Below, in pieces: positions 36,257 through 48,000 of a DNA stretch of 64,000 nt. Made by a program: the position numbers and the translations under genes. Location of the stretch: positions 488,663 through 552,662 of the forward strand of contig CAOLHI010001283.1 in assembly GCA_948474755.1 (NCBI GenBank), given 5' to 3'. The notes under the pieces are model-generated. The model was not told the DNA's origin. It saw only the letters and a program-made list of their open reading frames with translations, and made no database searches. The number at the start of each line of letters is the position of its first letter. The stretch's first letter is position 1. The stretch comes from Ctenosaura bakeri (taxonomy: Eukaryota > Chordata > Lepidosauria > Squamata > Iguanidae).

Positions 36257-36699
36257 TTATCAAAGCTAAACATTCAGACAAGTCTAGCAGGATGTGGGTA
36301 GGAAATTACCATTTATTTGAAAAGTGTCATTCAGATCAAACACAAACTGAACTGGCAGCCTCACTTTGCCCATTCATGTTTATGCTGCATTCATTCTCCT
36401 TGCCTGTGGCATTTTGACTCCTGCTAAATGGGTTAGTATGGTGCCCTTTAAGCGTGCTACATCTGGTGGTCATTAATAATTCTTTTCCAAATGCATCATA
36501 AAAAATGGTTCTGAGATCAGACAGGAGGAAGGAAAAAAAATGACAACAGGCTGGAATATAGTGTGCCTGTGAATGCTGCCAACATATTTCTCTGCAGTGA
36601 CTGCTTTCCCAGCCATGCCTCTGCTGGGAATATTAAACATTATGCTGAATGAGGAGATAGAAGGCACAGCACTTCTGTAAGGCAGTGGTAGTTTTAAGG

Positions 36700-36908
36700 C
36701 CCGTTCAAACTAGACAATTATAACACTATGATTTTGCTCTGACTTGGATGCATCCTATGGAATCCTGGGGTCTGTAGTTTGGTGAGGTGCCAGAGCTCTC
36801 TGGTAGAGAATTCTAGGTATCCCTTCCTAAACTGCAAATACTAGGATTCCACAAAATGGAGCCATGGCTGTTAAAAGGAATCATAGAACTATTACTGCGT
36901 GGGAATCC
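36700..36908. mobile_element. Palindromic MITE of the GGCC-ended family, diverged
   Basis: It starts TAAGGCCCGTTCAAACTAGAC. The arms carry CATCCTATGGAATCCTGGGG and the inverse AGGATTCCACAAAATGGAGCC. The right edge is degraded. Confidence 0.7.
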
Positions 36909-38339
36909 TGGTTGAAACAAATAAACAGCAACAACAACGGCTTCTCATGAACTTAAAACAGAGCAGTGAGGTCCTAAGCTTGCCAGAACTGCCCTCCATG
37001 GCCTCAGGAAGTATATGGAGGGCTTTTTAGTGATTTCCACACAAATAACAACAACAACAACTAGGGGTTATGGCCCTCCAAGTTCCCATGAGGAGCCAAC
37101 CTCCAGCAGTTGACAATCTCCACTTTAGAGATATCTACTACATACATGAAAAGGCAAGTTACTCTGGACATTTGGTGCAGGCTAAGGATTGATCATGCTC
37201 TACCGGCAGATTTCTGAGTAATTTACAATACCTTGCCAATAGTTTGTGATTTCCAAATGTTCAACCATAGCAATCATCGAAGAAAGCTTTAGAGGAACCA
37301 CAAATTGATTTTTGTATTAACAGGATATGAATTCAGATCTTGCAGAAATTGGAAAAAATAATAATCTTGGTCTGAGAAGCACAGCAAGATGCCCTGGTCT
37401 CTAATGCTAGGTGTATGTCTGCCACTCTTTTAAACTATTGTACCGCACTTCATTTTTTTTAAAAAAAATAGTTCAAAACTCTGCTACCACTACAAAAGAG
37501 ATCCTACACCCCTGAATCATACCCAGCATGCCTACATTCACTTGGAACACAGAGGTTTGAAATGGATCCCTTCCAGAATAAAAGCAAGAATGAGGAGCTT
37601 TGGCCCTCCAGATATTTTAGACTATAAGTCCCATAATCCTCTACCAGAAGCCAGGCAAGTGAAGATCAAAACATTTGGAGACCCAAGTGTTTCCCATCCC
37701 CAAGTTAGGATGTGAGTAGAATAGCATTGTTCCCAGATGGCTGAAATCAGTTTGGTGTGTAGATCAATAGTGACTTCTAAATAAGATGAAATTGCACATC
37801 TTTTCTGTCCACCTGCTCTACAAGATTAGATCCTGCAGCATCTCAAAGGGAACCAATTAGAGCCCTTGTGAATTTAATAAATCCTAATTATTTTGTTTGT
37901 ACAAACAATGAGCCCTGAATCATTCCGACTGGCATGGAGCTCTAATTAGGTTTGAGCCCTGCAGAAAATAAATCAAACAGAACTACTGAACCTCATAAAG
38001 AACCTTTCAACTGACACTAAGTATGCTCCTGCAATACGCTCAAGGACTTGGAAGGCAACCTTTGAAGAAACATTTATCATCATTATTTTTTAATATTTGT
38101 TTTTACAATACTCTGAAGTATTTTAGAAGCCAGTAGGCTATTCTATCACTGTCAACTTATGGAAAACGTCACCAGACGCTGTGCATTAATTTTCTCATTT
38201 CAATATTCTCATCTCCCATTTTTAGATAAAATTATACTAGTGGATAGCCTCCATTTATTTTTAGTTTTATTCCTCCCTCCCAATCTGATCTAGTTGTATG
38301 AGATTTTTATGGCCAGGGATGAGCAGCAATCCAGGATGA
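36909..38339. other. SYNE3 last intron, unassigned; candidate regulatory block
   Basis: The stretch 37750-38050 has several homeodomain-type AT cores (TCTAATTAGG, CCTAATTATT) in mixed-composition sequence with no recognisable transposon. A regulatory role is only a guess. Confidence 0.3.
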
Positions 38340-38518
38340 TTCTGGTTTGAGTGTTGGACTATGACGCTGGAGAGCAGGGTTCGATTTCCCACTCAGCTGT
38401 GGAAGCCCACTGGGTGATCTTGGAGCATCACACACTCTTAGCCCCAGAAATCCCATGATAGGTTCTCTTTAAGGTTGCCATAAATCCAAAATGACTTGAA
38501 GGCACACAGCAAAAACAA
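38340..38518 (+). mobile_element. tRNA-derived SINE with BovB-like tail
   Basis: GGTTTGAGTGTTGGACTATGACGCTGGAGA...GGTTCGATTTCCC is the tRNA-like head. The tail is GGTTGCCATAAATCC...GACTTGAAGGCACACAGCAA. Antisense to SYNE3. Confidence 0.8.
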
Positions 38519-39089
38519 GCAGCATTTTTTTAAAAAAAGTGCTACTGCTGATACAAATGTAGCTGGGAATAAACCGTACTTCCAAGTAAACAGGCATTGG
38601 CCAATCTTCTAAAAAACATTGAGATTATTTTTAGTGGCCATTTCCTTTGGACCAGGACAGGGTGAGCTAAAAAATCCCAAATAAAGCAAAGTATGAAAAC
38701 ATTTATTTTTTAAAAAAAGATAACTTTGAACCATCCATTTAGTGTCCTCTCCAGAGGCAAACAGTATTTTTGTCTCATGCCTGACAATCTTCCAATCAAG
38801 GATTAAATAAAGCATCTCCTTTTCCTAGTGGTATAATAGATGGGTAAGGAAATATTTCTGCCATGTGAGCAGCTTATACTAGTTGGGGGAAGATGTGTCA
38901 ATATTGATAGGATAGTGATAATAACAAGTATTTTATATTCCCATCTTATAAATGACCAAAACCCAAGGAACTAATGAATAGGGAATGGTGAGGGATAGAA
39001 TTAATAGTGTGTAAAAAAATTAATTCCCTCCTATTTTTTTTTAAAGGGATCACTCCAGGGATGGAAATAATATTTAAATTTCTTTTTTT

Positions 39090-39420
39090 TAAAATGGATG
39101 AAAATCAGGTTTTCTTGTGTATCAGGAAAGCCTGAAAATAAGAAGCTTTGCAGTTTAAGACCTATTCTGTGCAGAAAAATGCTCGTGGTTTCTTTCTACA
39201 GCAAATGGCATCTTCTGCACAGAAAATCACATTTCTGTATATAAAAATGTTTTTTTCTGTGCAGAATTGCATTTTTTGTGCAGAAGTGCAGTGAATAATC
39301 TGAATAGAAGCTGCACAGTTTTCAAAGGTTTTCTCACAGCTGGGAATAAAATGGTAAAATTATTTGTTCTTGCCTGCAGGAATGAAACTGACAAAGATTT
39401 CCATCTCTAGTTCATTTCCT
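39090..39420. repeat. Repeat with internal TTCTGTGCAGAA-like motif array, copy 1
   Basis: ATTCTGTGCAGAA, TTCTGCACAGAA, TTTCTGTGCAGAA and TTTTGTGCAGAA occur within 39160-39290 at roughly 20-70 base spacing, on both strands. The flanks (GGTTTTCTCACAGC) also match copy 2 in reverse. The family is unassigned. Confidence 0.6.
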
Positions 39421-39999
39421 GCTTCAAACTCCATGGCAGCCGATATCCTGCAGCTTCCAGAAGTGGAAGACCTTAACTTAATTAACTTAACAAGGTAACT
39501 GAGCATTTTTTGCTTTGTACACATTTAAAAATTCCACCTATACCTGCAGTGGCTATTTGTAATTCAGCTCTTCCTGGTCAAGTTTTGCCCTGTAAAGCCT
39601 CGGGACAATCTGGAAGTTGTGTTAAAAAACAAAACAAAACATAGTATTTCTAAGCTTGGTTCTCTGGCCTGGTACAAATTCCATACCCTCTTACTGTTCC
39701 CATGTAGCAAGGACAGTCCCAAATAATTTTCTGTCATCCTACTTTTTTATCTCCTTTTTAAATGTCCCAGTTAAATTTCTTTCCTCCTCTCACTTTTCTC
39801 CTTTGTCCTCAGCTTACTTCAATTGCTGCAAATTGAGTTCAAAGTGCAAAAACAGTTTGTAGTCAAATAAATCAACAGGGGGAGAGGAGAGAAGGGGGCA
39901 GAATTTTACTGTTCCCTGTAGCCCTAGGTAAAAGTAAACTCCTGCAGTCAAATTGCTGCAGTTTGTATTTCCATCCTCATTAATAACTTTTGCCATCTT

Positions 40000-40503
40000 T
40001 TTTAAAAATTTTTTTAAAATTTATTAAGTTCAGCCATCATTACAAATTGACACAACCATGGTACAATAGGTCCATATGTATATATCACAGTACAAGACCA
40101 TAGTATAATGTCAGTCAACAAGATGAATCCAAAACTTCAATATTGTTCAGTATTCAACTATACCCCAAAAAAGAAAGTAAATAATATAAATACATAATTA
40201 GATAAATTTGTACTTGTCTGTGACTAATATAACCCAAAAGAACAATAATTATTTTACCCAGCAATTATTTTACCCCAACAAAATCCTGTTCTTTGTATAC
40301 ACTATTTCTTATCCTGAAACATCAATATAGAAATCTAGTGTAAAAAACAGATTTAACTAAAACTAAACTAAAATTAAAAAAGAAGAAAAGAAAAAAAGAT
40401 AATGTGAGTGAAGTAAAATTATGAAGAAAAGAAATAATATAATAAATGAGATGAATTTGTGACTCTATTTTATGATTCACAATTCTAGAAGAGACATGGA
40501 AAT
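40000..40503 (-). mobile_element. 5'-truncated LINE 3' end (L1-like) with 17-bp target-site duplication
   Basis: ATAACTTTTGCCATCTT occurs at 39983-39999 and again at 40504-40520. The segment between starts with a T/A-rich tract (a poly(A)-like tail on the minus strand) and has no open frame of note. A poly(A)-like end plus a long target-site duplication fits L1-type retrotransposition. The family assignment is an inference, since only 3' UTR sequence is present. It lies in the last SYNE3 intron, in sense orientation. Confidence 0.75.
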
Positions 40504-40520
40504 ATAACTTTTGCCATCTT

Positions 40521-43500
40521 GACCACAGTCTGAAATTACATGTCCTGGTTTTCATCTGTGAAATGTTGTCGCTGGGTTACTTGCAGGGTACGTGCACTGG
40601 GGATTCTAGGAAGCACAGCTTGGCTGGGAAGTTGCATACAAAGAGCCTTGCACTGCTATGAGCATAGAAGGGGCCTTTACAAAATCTAAAAAGCAATAAA
40701 ACCCCTTTGGGCACCTTATGAAGTTACATAAGACAAGCATGCATTTCCACTTCTTCTGAATCTTTCCATAGCTCTCTAGAGTTGTCAGACTGAAAACTGG
40801 AGAAGGTTCCTGTATCTTGAAATGTTGTATAGAAGAGGAAGTTTCAACAGCTGTTTGGGGCAGAAGCCTAAAAACCACTGGCTTAATTAAATCTATCCAT
40901 TTCAGGATCTTAGGATGGGTGTGGAACGTGTCCCTATAGATTTGAACTTCACCTTTGGAAGTTCTGTTGGCAAGTATGTAGAAACAATGTGTTCTGGGAA
41001 ATGTGTGTGTGCATGACACACACACATGTACACCATACCCTGATTCCTTCTCTATTACAGAAATGTTTAAAAATGGTAGCCTCTCCCCTGCTACCATGGA
41101 GTTAGTTAGTTAGTTTGTCTGTTTATTTATTTAAGATGTCCACTTCTGAGAATAGTTCCAGGGTGGGATGATTCCATTTCTCAGGACAAGGCTGCAAACC
41201 AGTTTGGGAATTTCATGGGTCAATTACATCAGCTGTTTTAACCCCTGATCCTAGTTCCCAAGCCAGTTCTCAGAAATCATCTGAAAGGAGAAGGAACTAG
41301 AATAATTTGATAAAATCGTTTTGGAAGTCCATTATCTGGAACTGGGAGAAAATACACCAAGTCGTGTACGGAGGTGGCAGAATTCTTGGATTTAGGGAAT
41401 ACCAGTCCATGTGAGATGAAATAAACATAAAATAATTTGGTAGGCATCTGGAAGTGTTACAATTTATTACTCTGCTTCAGGCAGCAAAATGTCTTGGGAT
41501 AAAACAAAGGATCATAAATCCCATGAATAGAAGATGAGTTCCAGTAAAATAGATGGCCACCATCTAAATGATCACTTGGTCATTCCATGTCACAAACTGA
41601 CAATGGTTTAGTGGTCTGAGCACTGGACTGTGGCCCAAGAGACCAGGTTTGATTCCCTGTTCAGGTGTCGAAACCAACTGGATGATCTTGAGCACATCAC
41701 ACGCTCTCAGTCCCAGAAAACCTTAGGTTCACTATGTTGGAATTGACAAGATTTACAACTCTGGTTATTATGGGGTTAACTGGTGTTATAGAGGACCTTC
41801 ACCTGCTTTCTATTATTGGCAGCAGGTGTAAAGGCTCTATAAGAGCAGCATTGTTTTAGTGGACGTTTACTTCCACTTCTTGATTTGCTATTGCTGCTTC
41901 ACTGTGGTATTGTATTTTGATATATTTTGTATTTTAACTTGCCAAACCTGCTCAAGTTCTCTTTTAACTTTTGTATATTAAGAATTTATATGTTATGCTT
42001 ATTTTTAACTAGAATATATAAAAGACCATATCTCTTTCTTAATTTGTCTTCTGAATTTCCTTTTTATTTACAACACACCGTATGTCAGAAATGAAGGCAA
42101 CAACAGCAACAGCAATTATGGTATTTGGCTCTGACTAAATTTCCTACTAGGCAGTTGAGATAAGTGTTCCCATCCTTTCCCATTCTCCTAGAAATACAGG
42201 TAGTAAGACTGGATTAAGCTAAACAGCTGGAAACTAAAGACCACAAAGACCTCTGTCCAAATCCTCAGAGAGTAGCTACTTAAATTAAACAACAATGGGC
42301 TAGATGGATTCATGATCTGATTCAGTAGAAGGGAGCACCACAGTTTCAAGTAATCTCCTTACGGGTTACTGATGTCAGAAAGGAAATTCTTCAGATGACT
42401 GGGAGGTACTTCATAACCTCATTTTCCTCAGAGGTGGAAGTGGCCCTCCAAACGTTAATGAATGGCAAATCCCAGCTGCCTTAATCAGCATAGTCAATGT
42501 TAGGTATCCTGGGAACTGTAGTTCAGCAGCATCTGGAAAACCACCCAGTTCCCATTGCTGTTCTACCCCAAGCAATGGAACACATAATGTTTGTGACATT
42601 GGTGAGGGGAAAGATAGGAGAAAGGAGCATAAGATTATATTGCTGAAGCACTGCACTATCCAGCTAGTTTGGCTGCTGAGGGGCAGACCTTGGAAAATTC
42701 CTTTTTAAAAGTAATCTGTTCCTATTGCTGGTTACTGTATTGTTGTTAAAAAACAAATTCAGTGCTGGTCACAGCAGTGAAGGCTCTTTTTTTGCAGCTT
42801 TTAAGGCTAGCTGTGCTTCCTAGAACACCTAAGTGAGTATCCTGTTTAAAGAGTGATTCATAATGAGCAATGAGTTATATTGTTGATAGTGTTGCTTTTT
42901 ACAGCTTTCATTACTTAAAAAAAAAAAACACCCCGTAGAATTGATTAAAGAATAATCTAAAACCTGAAAAAATCCTGTCCAACTGTCTTTAAAAATGTGA
43001 GACCAGGCTGTTTAAAAGTAATATTGGTGAGTTACTAAAATCTTCAGTCTGTGGGTGATGCTGTGTGAAAGTAATAAATAAAATTAACACTGATTAATAA
43101 CATTACTTATGTCACTACATTAAGTTTATTCCCCCTCTTTACCTTACTTTTGAAATTTAATTGTCCTGGAAGATGCTAGCCTTCTTTTTTTTTTAAAAAA
43201 CAAAGACATAAAAAATGGTAACTTGTTACAGGTAGCTGTGTCAATTGTAAAATACCGCTTCTGAGGCCTGATGTGAAGATTGTGAAGGCAAAGTGTTGTA
43301 GACAGGTAACTGAGCTTATAGTTAAAAGTCACCTATGAGAATGTGTAGTTCAAGGAAGGCTATGTTTAAAAGGTATGTTCTGGCTCTTCAATTGTTCACT
43401 TCATGCACAGATGTGCATAAATATGAGACAGATGGGCAGTGGCATACCATCACACCATCAGAGAAATCTTCCAGTGAGAATTCAAAGTTGGTGAAGATTG

Positions 43501-43784
43501 ACTGTTCAGGCTGATTGAGAACTCCTGGACAGGGACAACATGGCCATAGAGTTGCATGAGGAGGTTGGATGAGGTCTTGACTAGAGGCTCCTTGAAGGAG
43601 GGTTCTGCGAAAGGAGTGACCTTCCTAGGAGCAGGAGACTCCTTTGGAGTGAAAGGACTCCTCAATTTTAAAGCCTGCCAGCAAAAGTTTTATCTGTAGC
43701 TGGGACCTGGGTGGGCAGTAAATAAGTAAATAAATAAGTAAAAAAACTTTGCTCCTGGAATACTCCCCTACTTGCTTGTTATAG
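40521..43784. other. SYNE3 last intron, mostly unassigned
   Basis: Contains the SINE at 41595-41757. A 163-codon minus-strand frame at 40606-41097 has no motif, no matching splice sites in the SYNE3 phase and no resemblance to a known family, so it is treated as chance. Confidence 0.4.
41595..41757 (+). mobile_element. tRNA-derived SINE
   Basis: The head TGGTTTAGTGGTCTGAGCACTGGACTGTG and ACCAGGTTTGATTCCC are clear. The tail is shortened to TTGGAATTGACAAG. Confidence 0.7.
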
Positions 43785-43990
43785 CAATAGTATGTGTATT
43801 TCTATACCGCTTATCAGCTAAGTGCTCTCTAAGCAGTTTACAATGTGTTAGCTAATTGACCCCAAGGGTACTCACTTTACTGACCTGCAGAAAGATGGAA
43901 GGCTGAGTCAACCTGGAGCCCGGCAGGACTGAACTCACAACCTTGTGGCTGCAGTACTAGCATTTAACCACTGTGCCACCAGGGCTCCTT
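43785..43990 (-). mobile_element. tRNA-derived SINE with L2-like tail
   Basis: In reverse it starts GGAGCCCTGGTGGCACAGTGGTTAAATG (tRNA-like head) and ends CTGATAAGCGGTATAGAAATAC. The tail resembles GAGAGGCGGGATAGAAATATT, the 3' end of the L2 at 28005-28050, which suggests L2 machinery mobilised it. Confidence 0.75.
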
Positions 43991-44681
43991 GTTGCCCTGA
44001 AGTAGCTAGACCCTTGAGTGGTACTCAACTTTGGATCCTCTTCACTTGGCATACTTTATTCTTTGGCAGGATTCTATTTACTTGTTTTTATCTTAGCTCT
44101 GTTTTCTGAGTGCTAGCTGTGGACAGTCTGTATCTGCTAGTTTGCATTTGATTTTGGACTGGATGACCTTGGAGCTAAGACATGGATAAACAATGCAGAC
44201 TTAGAACCTGAGCAAGGCCTCTGTTACTGGAACTTGTTCTGCATCTGGCATGGGAATCATGGGGCCCTCCAGATGTTGTTGGACTGTAACTCCCAGCATT
44301 CCTCACCTAAATCCATGCTGGTTAGACCTGCTGGAACATGCAATCCAACAAACAGCTGGAAGGCCATATGATTCCCACCTCTGCTGTCTAGGTTCAACAT
44401 ATTCAAAAGAGTCTGACCTTAAAAAAAACAACACTTTTACATGTGTATTTACTGTTTTCTACTCTTATGAATTTACCAAGCACTAATCTTTCTTTGTATT
44501 CTCTATTCCTGCACTGGATCCAGATTCAAATTCTAAATCTGCCAACTGTGCCCTCTAAAAGGAACTCCTCCTCCTTCCAACAGCAACTCCTCTGGTTCCC
44601 TAAAAATACTGCATAGATCAAGAGGACTCTGATAAATGGGGTGAGCTATGCTAGAGGAAGAAAATCCTTTCAAATCTTTGT

Positions 44682-44903
44682 CCATTTCACACTACATAAT
44701 TATAGTGCTATGATTCCACTTTAACTGCCATGGCAACATCCTATGGAACTCTGGGCTCCATTGTTTGGTGAGGTAGTAGAGCTCACTTCCTGAGAATTCT
44801 AAATATTCATCCTTAAGTGCCAAATTCCAAGATTCCATAGGATGTTGTCGTAGCAGTTAAAGTGGAATCATGGTGATATAAGTGTGCAGTGTGAAAGGGT
44901 GCC
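44682..44903. mobile_element. Palindromic MITE of the GGCC-ended family
   Basis: CCATTTCACACTACATAATTATAGTG on the left faces GTGCAGTGTGAAAGGGTGCC on the right. The arms carry GATTCCACTTTAACTGCCAT and the inverse. A second member starts 63 bases downstream. Confidence 0.75.
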
Positions 44904-44965
44904 TGGTAGAGGTACATTTCTGCAGGAGAGTCCTTTTGCCAGCAGAAGGCTGATCCTGAATCTAA

Positions 44966-45167
44966 AGCCATTTCCACACTACGCTTTTATACTGCTATTA
45001 TTCCACTTTCAGCATGCTGTGGAATTCTGAGGGTTGTAGTTTACTGAGGCCAAAGAGCTCTCTGGCTGAGAATTCTAAATGCCCCTCCCTTAACTGCAAA
45101 CACCAGCATTCCATAGGATGTTGAAAGTGGAATAATAGCACTATAACAGTGTAGTGCGGAAAGGGCC
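44966..45167. mobile_element. Palindromic MITE, PIF/Harbinger-like, TAA duplication
   Basis: The inverted ends are AGCCATTTCCACACTACG and the complement of TGTAGTGCGGAAAGGGCC. TAA occurs at both edges (44963-44965 and 45168-45170). The arms include TATTATTCCACTTTCA and its inverse. Confidence 0.85.
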
Positions 45168-46277
45168 TAATCCACAGTACAGAATTTTTCCTATATGCTT
45201 TTATTTTTAAGCAAAGAAGAAACACAGGGAACTTTGGGCTCCTTTTTAAAATTTCATTTCACAGAAGCCCCAGCCATCAGTGGTAAGGGAATATGGGTGA
45301 GGTAGTCCTGAAAGAATGCAAGTGTCCAAAGGTTTCCTACCCCTGATGTAAAGAAAACAGAGCAGAACAAGTAAGATAATGGTAACCTACTTGTCCTGGT
45401 TTGATAAAATGCAGAGCCATGGCTTCCTTAATGAAATAGATTTTTCTTCACTGCTGGACAGCAATGTCTCTCTTTCAGAATGCTGGAAATATCTCAGTCT
45501 ATTGTGTATCCCTATGTTTATACTACACGTACACACACATACACCCTTTCTGAAGAAACAAACATATTCTTACCTTTCTGAATGTTACTGGCTCTTCCAA
45601 AGAACTTGTCATCTGTTGATAAAGACAACATTTTTTTAAACATACACCATGGGATCCCAGTGGAACCTATAAGTCAATGTTTATTTCACAGGAGAATTGT
45701 TGCTTTACAATTTCTACTCATCTGGGCAGGCTAAAGCAGCAGGTGATTGTTATTTAACAAGCTTTATAGCACACACATCAACTTTAAATACCAAATAGAT
45801 TTTGTTTCCTAACAATTTTAGTCAGGTTCCACTAGGCTGATAACAGAAATAACTATGATTTTACTGACACCTACTGACTAAATGTAGTTTTGCAGGAGGT
45901 GCCCGTCCAAAATCACATCACAAAAGCAACTTTTAAATGCATTCAACCTCCCTTCCAATTTTCTTATTAGGTACCTTCCTTCACTCCATCATTTTATTTA
46001 AAATGCTGTTGCTTTCAGTAGTTTGGATACCAAGATCAAGTCTCCCCAGAATCCCTAGTACCTTCTATAAACCAAATGGATGGCCAGAACTAGACACTTC
46101 CAAAGATGAAGAGCTCCCCATGAACACAATTCCATATCTTCTTCACCTCCCTTCCCAGAGAACAGGGAGAAAAATGAAATGTATGGTGTCACAGTGTCTC
46201 ACCCTTACGAGGAAGGGCCAGACAGAACTGGACAGGGTAACAATACAACACAGTGAATTCATGTCATGTGCTATTAG

Positions 46278-46457
46278 AACACACAGAACTATTAAGTCAG
46301 ACCACTGGTCCATTTAGCCTACTAACAGTTACACTGTTTGACTGTGGCTCTCCAGGGTTTCAGATTGGAGGTTTCCTGGCTTCATCTGGAGATGTCTAGA
46401 ATGGAACCTGGGACATTCTGCGTAGACAGCATATGCTCTGCTATTAATCTACTTCCT
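46278..46457 (-). mobile_element. tRNA-derived SINE
   Basis: GTCAGACCACTGGTCCATTTAGCC at the left is the reversed tail. GGAACCTGGGACATTCTGCG and TATGCTCTGCTATTAATCTAC are the reversed tRNA-like head. Confidence 0.65.
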
Positions 46458-46996
46458 TCCCTGTGAGCTCTGCCCCATGTCCCCAGTTACCGATGGAGAA
46501 GAACGAAAAACAAGCATGGCTATAGCTGTAGATAGCCATGTAACTCTGGCAATGTATATCTCCAGCTCTGCAAAACTCAGAACTAGAGTGGCATAATTTG
46601 GATTTACTTGACTCACTTGCCAAAAAGTAGGGCTACTTCCTGTCCTAACTGCTTTAACTGCTAAACTCAAGGCAAGCACAAACTGTATGGAGTGTACCCC
46701 TCATTTCTGAGGGTCCTGCTCTTTCCTGATAAACTCTGGGTAAGGTAGCAGATGCAAAAAAGCTTAAAGTGATTCTGCTTTAAAACAATGGGTGCGCTTC
46801 CTATGCATCTTGTTTTTAAATGAAATTATGGCATTTGGCCTCTGATGCCCAACTGAAAGCCAGGGGTGTGTTAGCTGAGGGGGCAGAGCACCAGGGTGTG
46901 GTCCCTGGTGAGTGTATTACTTTCCTTTCCTGGAAACTGGCCAGCTCATGCTGAAACTCTGGCATAAGCAGCATGGAATATAGTATTGTTTTAGAA

Positions 46997-47132
46997 CAGT
47001 GTTTTCAAACTTTGGTCTTTCAGGTGTTTTGGATTTCAACTCCCAGAAGTCCCATTTGTCTTGGCCAATGATCAGTGATGCTGGGAGCTGAAGTCCAAAA
47101 CACTTGAAAGACCAGAGTTTGGGAAACACTTG
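46997..47132. mobile_element. Palindromic hAT-like MITE with 8-bp duplication
   Basis: CAGTGTTTTCAAACTTTGGTCTTTCAGG on the left is mirrored by CTTGAAAGACCAGAGTTTGGGAAACACTTG on the right. TTTTAGAA (46989-46996) and TTTTAGAG (47133-47140) flank it, 7 of 8 matching, as expected of hAT elements. The central arms carry CAACTCCCAG and CTGGGAGCTGAAG. It sits 239 bases from the donor of the exon at 47372. Confidence 0.8.
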
Positions 47133-47371
47133 TTTTAGAGCTATGCATGTTATACACTTTCTGAAACGTTTGAAACTGGCTAGCATCTCCTACTGGTTGG
47201 ATCAGTTTTCTAACCAAGTATGGCCCTGCATTTTTTAAAAAAAATTATGACCGTGCTTAATATGACTCTGTTGAGTGGCACACCAAACCACATCTCTGTA
47301 CACTCAGATGGATTTTGCTGTAAAGATCCACAATTCCAATCCTACCAGTCCTTTTCAATCCCAAGACTTAC

Positions 47372-47512
47372 CAATGAGTCATTCAGTTTAGACTTGTAGA
47401 GCATCCACCGGTACCGCAACTCCTCCAGTTCTTCAGAGTTCCTGACTATGGGTTGAAGACGCAAGAGATCTTCAAAGTGATCCTGTCCCTCAGGAACCCG
47501 AGACTGAAGCTC
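47372..47512 (-). CDS. SYNE3: SYNE3 internal exon (last spectrin-like repeat, C-terminal end)
   Basis: This exon has 141 bases and 47 codons and is phase 0 at both ends. The acceptor is TTGTATAG/GAGCTT and the donor is ATTG/GTAAGT on the minus strand. The product starts ELQSRVPEGQ and contains EELEELRYRWMLYKSKL, a helix typical of the end of the last nesprin-3 spectrin repeat. The KASH exon follows in frame after a 21,156-base intron (26216-47371). Remembered mammalian nesprin-3 has some extra residues between this helix and the membrane segment, so a small additional exon in the long intron, or a shorter linker in this species, is possible. A palindromic hAT-like element ends 239 bases from the donor. 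Confidence 0.93.
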
Positions 47513-48000
47513 CTATACAAAATGGGAGAGCCAGATTACTACTCTGTCACAGAAAGACTGGATGTACTCTGCAGAATAGATTCTGTTTATGAACTACTTT
47601 CAACATTAATGTTAGGTCAATGTCTATTACAGAGTAGTGTGGGGACTGTCTGTCCCCTCTCCAGGTCTTTAAAAAACCCCAGATGTTCTGGTTTGCTGCC
47701 ATAGCTCAGCAGCAAACTGCCAAATGCACAATAGTCAATAAGCAAGTGCACTATAAGCAATGAAATGGTCAATAAAATAATCAGTTTAGTTCCATTTAGT
47801 TAAATATCAGCAGTTGATACCATAACTGATGTCATACTAATTAATATCAATTTAAGTGCAGATTCACTGCTATGTATATAGAAATTTAATAATAAAAAGT
47901 AAAAGGTGGAATATTGTTGATAATGAATGAATTTAAATTGATTTAATAATATTTGGTAAAAAATTAATTTAATTAATTTCAGTTACTTTAAAAACTATTT

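Noticed and set aside
40606..41097. 163-codon minus-strand open frame
   Set aside because: No recognisable domain, no compositional sign of coding, and no role in the SYNE3 exon chain, whose phases are already complete on either side.
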